Source of the DNA: WJMB01 sp964581465
GTDB lineage: Bacteria > RBG-13-66-14
DNA length: 16,011 bases
Assembly (NCBI GenBank): GCA_964581465.1
Contig: CAZOOP010000056.1
Span: forward strand, 1 to 16,011
Direction of reading: 5' to 3'
The translations under genes and the position numbers were made by a program. Numbering within the stretch: the first letter of the stretch is position 1; each line of letters starts with the position of its first letter. The notes beneath the pieces are model-generated. The model saw only the letters and a program-made list of their open reading frames with translations. It was not told where the DNA came from and searched no databases. Shown here one piece after another: positions 12,198 through 16,011 of the stretch.

Positions 12198-13878
12198 ATG
12201 CGTAACGTGCTGTTAATCCTGCTTCTCGCCGTCGTTGCCCACGCCGGACCCGAGGACTGGAGCGAGCCGGTGATGATCGCCGATGGGGAGGAGTATAGTC
12301 ACTATGATCATCCAGGTATTGCATTGTATACAGATTCAACATATATGACCTATAGTCGTTTCTGGGATGGAACTGCAAAAGTAAGCTACCTAAAATATAA
12401 CCATAACGGTGATATAATAGTTAAACAAATGCTCATAATTGATACAGTATACGCAACGTATCTAAAGGCAGTAATCGCATGATATAATAATATAGCTTAC
12501 ATATTATATAATAAATCTGACGGAAATATGTATTACAAAGCCCTGGATCCTATCGGATATATATTAATAAATATAACTATTTTAGTAAGCTCTGGTTTAC
12601 CAAGCAGCAACACTATTGCTATAGCAAAAAAAGAAGATAATACTACTATGCACATATAATATGATACTCGCGCAACAAATAACTATCTCGCATATACCCT
12701 GGAACCCGGATACAGGTGAAAGGTTGGATATTGAAGGAATAGTCATTGACGATCAACGTGTCAATGAACAATTTTTTTACCGTAATTTGGACATCGCCGT
12801 AGATTCCGAGGGCAACGCCCATATCTTCTTCGATCAGACGCTGCGCTATGAAATCGGAATGTATCAATTGGAAACAAAAGAAGTCTGCTGGGCCAGGGTG
12901 GACGATGACTCCACCGGCGAGTGCACCTCCAGGATCCTCTCGACGTTTTATACGGATGGTTATAACGATGCTGGTCCCAGCGGTACAGTAAATGATGATA
13001 ATAATATACACGTTATTTAAAAAGGTAAACTATAAGCAAAATACGAACATTGTGATATATATTATAAAATGGGTACTAAAGGTAATGAGTTAATAGACTA
13101 CAAATTCATCCTCGCCGATCATGATACCAGTACTCGTAGGATGACAATCAGACATAATAATAATATATTATCTATTATAGCTAATGAATAAAACGAGCAA
13201 TATGTAATGGCTTACTTAGATTTAACTGGAGATGTAGTTGAGGAGTTTCACGCAATCACTGATGTTATGTTGGATTGGGACTATAACGACAGACCCGACT
13301 ACATCCACCACAACAACGGCTTTATCAACATCGTCTGGCGCGAGGGCGACGATCTGTGGTACATGCAGAACCAGGTGGGCCGGACGCCCCCGACGCCGAG
13401 TTGCGAGCCCGCCCCGCCGACGAGGGTCTGCTGCTGACCTGGCGCGAGGCCGGGGAGCTGGCCGGCGACGCCTGGACCCTGCAACGCGACGGCGGCGAGC
13501 TGGTCGAGCTCGCCGGCGAGACGGACTACGCCTACCTCGATCGCAACGTTGACCCCGGTGTCACCTACAGCTACACTCTGAGGACCACCAAGCCCGACGG
13601 CGAGGCGCGGACCGCTCAACCCCGGCGCTGGCCGAGCCCTACCCGAGCCCCGCCGGTGACAGCGTCACCTTGGACTACACCCTGCCCGAGGGCTGCACCT
13701 CCGCCACCATCAGCATCTACGACCTCGCCGGCCGCGGCATCACCACCCAGGACCTCGATCCCACCCCCGGCCGCCATTCGCTGATCCTCCCCACCGACAG
13801 CTACCCCCCCGGCACTACCTGGCCCAGTTAGCGACCAACACCGCCAGCACCTCGCGGAGATTCATCATTTGCCGATGA
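12198..13878 (+). pseudogene. Secreted repeat protein with FN3-like and FlgD-like sorting domains, heavily broken
   Basis: The ATG at 12198 opens a signal peptide (MRNVLLILLLAVVAHA). The body reads as repeats of the kind 'DSEGNAHIFFDQT', 'GNMYYKALDP', 'NIHVI', as in sialidase-like or propeller exo-proteins. After about 13385 an FN3-like stretch follows (LLLTWREAGELAGD to GVTYSYTLRT), then a C-terminal sorting domain (YPSPAGDSVTLDYTLPEG, ATISIYDLAGRG). Stops interrupt the frame at 12480, 12657, 13018, 13033 and 13189. Frame changes occur near 12705, 13385, 13620 and in the C7 run at about 13803-13809; after the last, the frame reads HYLAQLATNTASTSRRF and ends at TGA 13876-13878. The core (about 12290-13260) is very AT-rich, while both ends are GC-rich like the host. 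Repaired length would be about 560 aa. Confidence 0.8.
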
Positions 13879-13914
13879 CAATGCGCCGATGATGATGATA
13901 AAAAACCAAACACA

Positions 13915-13996
13915 CGTAGGGCGGGGGCTCCGACCCCCGCCGCCATACAAAAGCGAGGTTGGGATGCGGGACTGCTCCCGAAATCCCAACCCTACG
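13915..13996. repeat. Palindromic three-way-junction-like intergenic element
   Basis: Outer arms CGTAGGG (13915-13921) and CCCTACG (13990-13996) pair. Inside are two hairpins: GGCGGGGG/CCCCCGCC (13920-13941, loop CTCCGA) and GGTTGGGAT/ATCCCAACC (13957-13991) with an inner CGGG/CCCG. The outer stem shares a few bases with the inner ones. It resembles REP/BIME-type repeats found between genes. It sits between the mosaic pseudogene and the convergent glycosyltransferase gene and may also end transcription, though no T-tract follows. I see nothing else in 13997-14156. Confidence 0.65.
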
Positions 13997-14156
13997 GGGC
14001 ACACATGAATGGTACGGGTACGGAAGGACGGTTATTGACAATCCGGAGGGGAGCAGAACCACCGCCCTCCAGGGCAAGGATTGATGGCTACGCCAATCAG
14101 CGCTTACCAACCAGCGAGCCCTTCGGTGATCACTTCTTGGCCGGGGCCGTTGAATC

Positions 14157-14867
14157 CTACCAGATACGGAACAGCCAGCCGAACCACACCGCGGCGAAGC
14201 GCAGCGTGTCCAGCGCCACGTTCATCTTGCTCGCCGACCCCGCGAAGTACAGCGTGGGGATGGTCACCGGCGCCAGGCGGCCGCCGCGACGCCCGGCCAG
14301 GATCAACTGCTCGCTCTCGGCGGCGAAGTGATCGCTCCGCGTCGGACACTCCGCCGGCACCCAGGAGCGCATTGCGCGCATCCCGCACTGACTGTCACAC
14401 AGACGGACACCGGCCAGCAGCGATACAAGGGCGGTTGTCGTGCGATTCGAGAAGACGCGGGCGACGGGCATCGTCGACAGGTCGCCCAGGCGGTTTCCGT
14501 AGACCAGATCGCAGCCCTCGGCCAGGCGCTCCAGGAAGCGGGGGATCAACTCGGGTGGATGCTGGCCGTCGGCGTCCAGGGTGACCACGGCGTCGTAACC
14601 CTCGGCCAGGGCGAAGGCGAAGCCGGTGCGCAGGGCGTAGCCCTTGCCGTGGTTGGGCGGGCCGTTGTGCAGCACCAGTGCGCCGGCGTCGGCGGCGACC
14701 TCGGCGGTGCTGTCCGTCGAGGCGTCGTCAACGACCAGCACATCCTCGACCACACAGCGGGTGCGGCGAATGACGTCGGCGATGCGCGGAGCCTCGTTGT
14801 AGGCGGGGATGACGGCCAGAACTCGTCCGACCGGTTCGGGGGCGGGGGATGGCGGGTCGACTCTCAC
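14157..14867 (-). CDS. GT2-family glycosyltransferase (dolichyl-phosphate-mannose-synthase-like)
   Basis: 236 aa with a GT-A fold. VIPAYNEA (19-26), VVDDASTDST (45-54) and HGKGYALRTG (73-82) are all present, with the metal-binding LDADGQHPPE (97-106) and DSQCGMRA (158-165). This is the DPM1/polyprenyl-phosphate glycosyltransferase pattern: transfer of a sugar from a nucleotide sugar to a lipid phosphate at the inner face of the membrane. There is no C-terminal multi-helix region, only a hydrophobic end (222-236) that may touch the membrane. The GTG start overlaps the gpsA stop by 4 nt (GTGA), so translation is coupled. The donor and acceptor are not determinable. Confidence 0.88.
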   Translation of the reverse strand: MRVDPPSPAPEPVGRVLAVIPAYNEAPRIADVIRRTRCVVEDVLVVDDASTDSTAEVAADAGALVLHNGPPNHGKGYALRTGFAFALAEGYDAVVTLDADGQHPPELIPRFLERLAEGCDLVYGNRLGDLSTMPVARVFSNRTTTALVSLLAGVRLCDSQCGMRAMRSWVPAECPTRSDHFAAESEQLILAGRRGGRLAPVTIPTLYFAGSASKMNVALDTLRFAAVWFGWLFRIW

Positions 14868-15871
14868 TCGGGCTTGAGCTCCCGGGTCATCAGCTCGCGG
14901 ACGCAGTCCCGCGGGTCCTTATCCTCGTAGAGCATCCCGAAGACCTCGCGGGTGATGGGCAACTCGAGGCGATGCTCCTCGGAGAGGTGGACGGCGGCCA
15001 CCGTCGTCGGCACGCCCTCGGCGACGTTGATCATGTCACGCAGGATCTCGGGCAGGCGCTCGCCGCGGCCGACACGGTAACCGACCTGGTAGTTGCGGCT
15101 CTTGGGGCTGGAGCAGGAAAGCAGCAGGTCGCCCAAGCCGGAGAGACCCTTGAACGTCTTCTTCTTGGCGCCCAGGACCTTGCCGATGCGGGCGATCTCG
15201 ACCAAGGCCCGGGTGATCAGGGCGGCGCGGGCGTTGGCCCCCAGGCCGACGGCGTCGATGACACCGGCGGCTATCGCGAAGATGTTCTTCATCGCCCCGC
15301 CGATCTCGGCACCCACCGGGTCATTCGAGGTGTAAAGCCGGTAGCGGTCCGAGGAGAGGCGGCTCTGCAGCCAGCGGGCCGCCGCCTTGGACTTGCTGGC
15401 CACAACCGCCGCCGCCGGCAGGCCCCGGGCCACCTCGACGGCGAAGTTGGGACCCGACAACACACTGATCCGCTTGTGGTAACGATCGGGCAGCAGCTCC
15501 TGCAAAAGCTGGGTCATTGTCTGCCCCGTACTGCGCTCCAAGCCCTTGGCCGCGTTGACGACGATGGTGCCCTTCCAGAGGTGCGTGCGGAAACGCCTGA
15601 CAACCTCGCGGGCGAACTGGGCCGGACCCATGCTGAACACGACTCCGGCGGCCTTGGCCGCCGCGGCGATATCGGCGGTCACCTTGGTCTGCTCATGCAG
15701 CTTGACTCCGGGCAGGAAATCGACGTTCTCGCGGTGATGGTTGAGCTTCTCCGCCAGCTCCGGGGTGTGCGCCCAGAGTGTCACTGGGTTGCCGGCGTAG
15801 CTGAAGGCGGTCGAGAGGGCCGTGCCCCAGCTCCCCGCTCCCATGATGGCGATCTTGTCCGGTAGCTTCAC
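14864..15871 (-). CDS. gpsA: Glycerol-3-phosphate dehydrogenase [NAD(P)+]
   Basis: 335 aa, the usual GpsA length. It reduces dihydroxyacetone phosphate to sn-glycerol-3-phosphate, the head-group precursor of phospholipids, in the cytoplasm. The Rossmann motif GAGSWGTAL spans 11-19. NAAKGLE contains K109, SGPNFAVEVARG spans 139-150, and catalytic K195 lies in GGAMKN. C-terminal motifs GLGANARAALITR (209-221) and GLGDLLLSCSS (245-255) followed by RN are intact. The GTG start is preceded by AGGTGGA. Its pairing with a polyprenyl-phosphate-type glycosyltransferase suggests an envelope-lipid unit. Transcribed from the promoter at 15915-15943. Confidence 0.95.
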   Translation of the reverse strand: MKLPDKIAIMGAGSWGTALSTAFSYAGNPVTLWAHTPELAEKLNHHRENVDFLPGVKLHEQTKVTADIAAAAKAAGVVFSMGPAQFAREVVRRFRTHLWKGTIVVNAAKGLERSTGQTMTQLLQELLPDRYHKRISVLSGPNFAVEVARGLPAAAVVASKSKAAARWLQSRLSSDRYRLYTSNDPVGAEIGGAMKNIFAIAAGVIDAVGLGANARAALITRALVEIARIGKVLGAKKKTFKGLSGLGDLLLSCSSPKSRNYQVGYRVGRGERLPEILRDMINVAEGVPTTVAAVHLSEEHRLELPITREVFGMLYEDKDPRDCVRELMTRELKPE

Positions 15872-15914
15872 TGCGTGTCCACCTGGAGTTGATGGTGTTC
15901 TCCGTCAATCGGGG

Positions 15915-15943
15915 ATTATAGCGATGCACCCGGGGTGAGTCAA
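15915..15943 (-). promoter_or_regulatory. Strong sigma70 promoter of gpsA
   Basis: Minus strand TTGACT-N17-TATAAT (5/6 and 6/6, ideal spacing), 44 bp upstream of the gpsA GTG. The probable nested-palindrome copy 3 begins 20 bp upstream of its -35. Confidence 0.85.
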
Positions 15944-15962
15944 ACGCCCGACGCCCGGCCCG

Positions 15963-16011
15963 GACCTTCGCCGAACCCCATCCGGAATCGCCGCCGCGCC
16001 CCCGCCCGGCG
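15963..16011. repeat. Probable nested-palindrome element, copy 3, cut by the window edge
   Basis: GACCTTCGCCGAACC at 15963 matches the outer arm of copy 1 (GACCTCCGCCGAACC) with one change. Exactly 45 bp on, as in copy 1, stands GGCG, the first four bases of the inner arm, preceded by CCCGCCC as in copy 2 (ACCGCCC). The window ends there, so the identification is a prediction. Confidence 0.55.

Noticed and set aside
12198..13878. Alternative genetic code (TAA as Trp) in the exported genes
   Set aside because: Frame changes as well as stops occur, TGG is used for Trp in the same genes, and intact neighbouring genes end normally. Decay is the simpler explanation.

Overview
The window comes from a high-GC bacterial chromosome. 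The intact genes are GC-rich with short spacers and translationally coupled overlaps. Two decayed genes encode secreted proteins: one with a DNRLRE-type domain, the other with an FN3-like segment and a FlgD/type-9-like C-terminal sorting domain. That repertoire is typical of FCB-like and other uncultured Gram-negative candidate phyla. The lineage is an inference; no rRNA or marker gene is present to fix it.

Layout. 1-402 is the relic of an ISXO2/IS1595-family transposase. 618-5002 is a minus-strand operon read amidohydrolase, then a ClpA-like double AAA+ ATPase, then a membrane-anchored M23/LytM protein, with a sigma70-like promoter at 5045-5074 and a terminator at 552-577. In both the second ATPase module and the M23 domain key catalytic residues are replaced, so this may be an envelope scaffold or remodelling unit rather than a protease. 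5893-6535 is a broken DNRLRE gene. 6683-8563 (minus) is an amino-acid permease fused to a PTS EIIA-like domain. 8564-9417 is AT-rich and gene-poor. 9625-10070 (minus) is a small two-helix membrane protein with a frameshift before its coiled-coil tail. It lies behind a 79-bp perfect tandem duplication that doubles its promoter. 10308-11540 is a tyrosine recombinase with a degenerate extra copy of half its catalytic domain. 11685-12085 holds two related micro-ORFs, a probable structured RNA and a terminator. 12198-13878 is a mosaic pseudogene with GC-rich ends and an AT-rich core. 14157-15871 (minus) is gpsA followed by a GT2 glycosyltransferase, from a strong promoter at 15915-15943.

The most unusual signal is a dispersed nested-palindrome element. 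There are two full copies (5163-5340 and 9418-9610) and a probable third cut by the right edge (15963-16011). Each full copy carries two 20-bp inner arms that are perfect inverted repeats, identical between copies, and each arm matches the sigma54 -24/-12 promoter consensus. The two promoters point at each other. The outer arms also pair with each other in each copy, but their sequences differ between copies while spacing is kept within one base. The recombinase duplication and the paired micro-ORFs with an RNA-like 3' region are the next most interesting observations.
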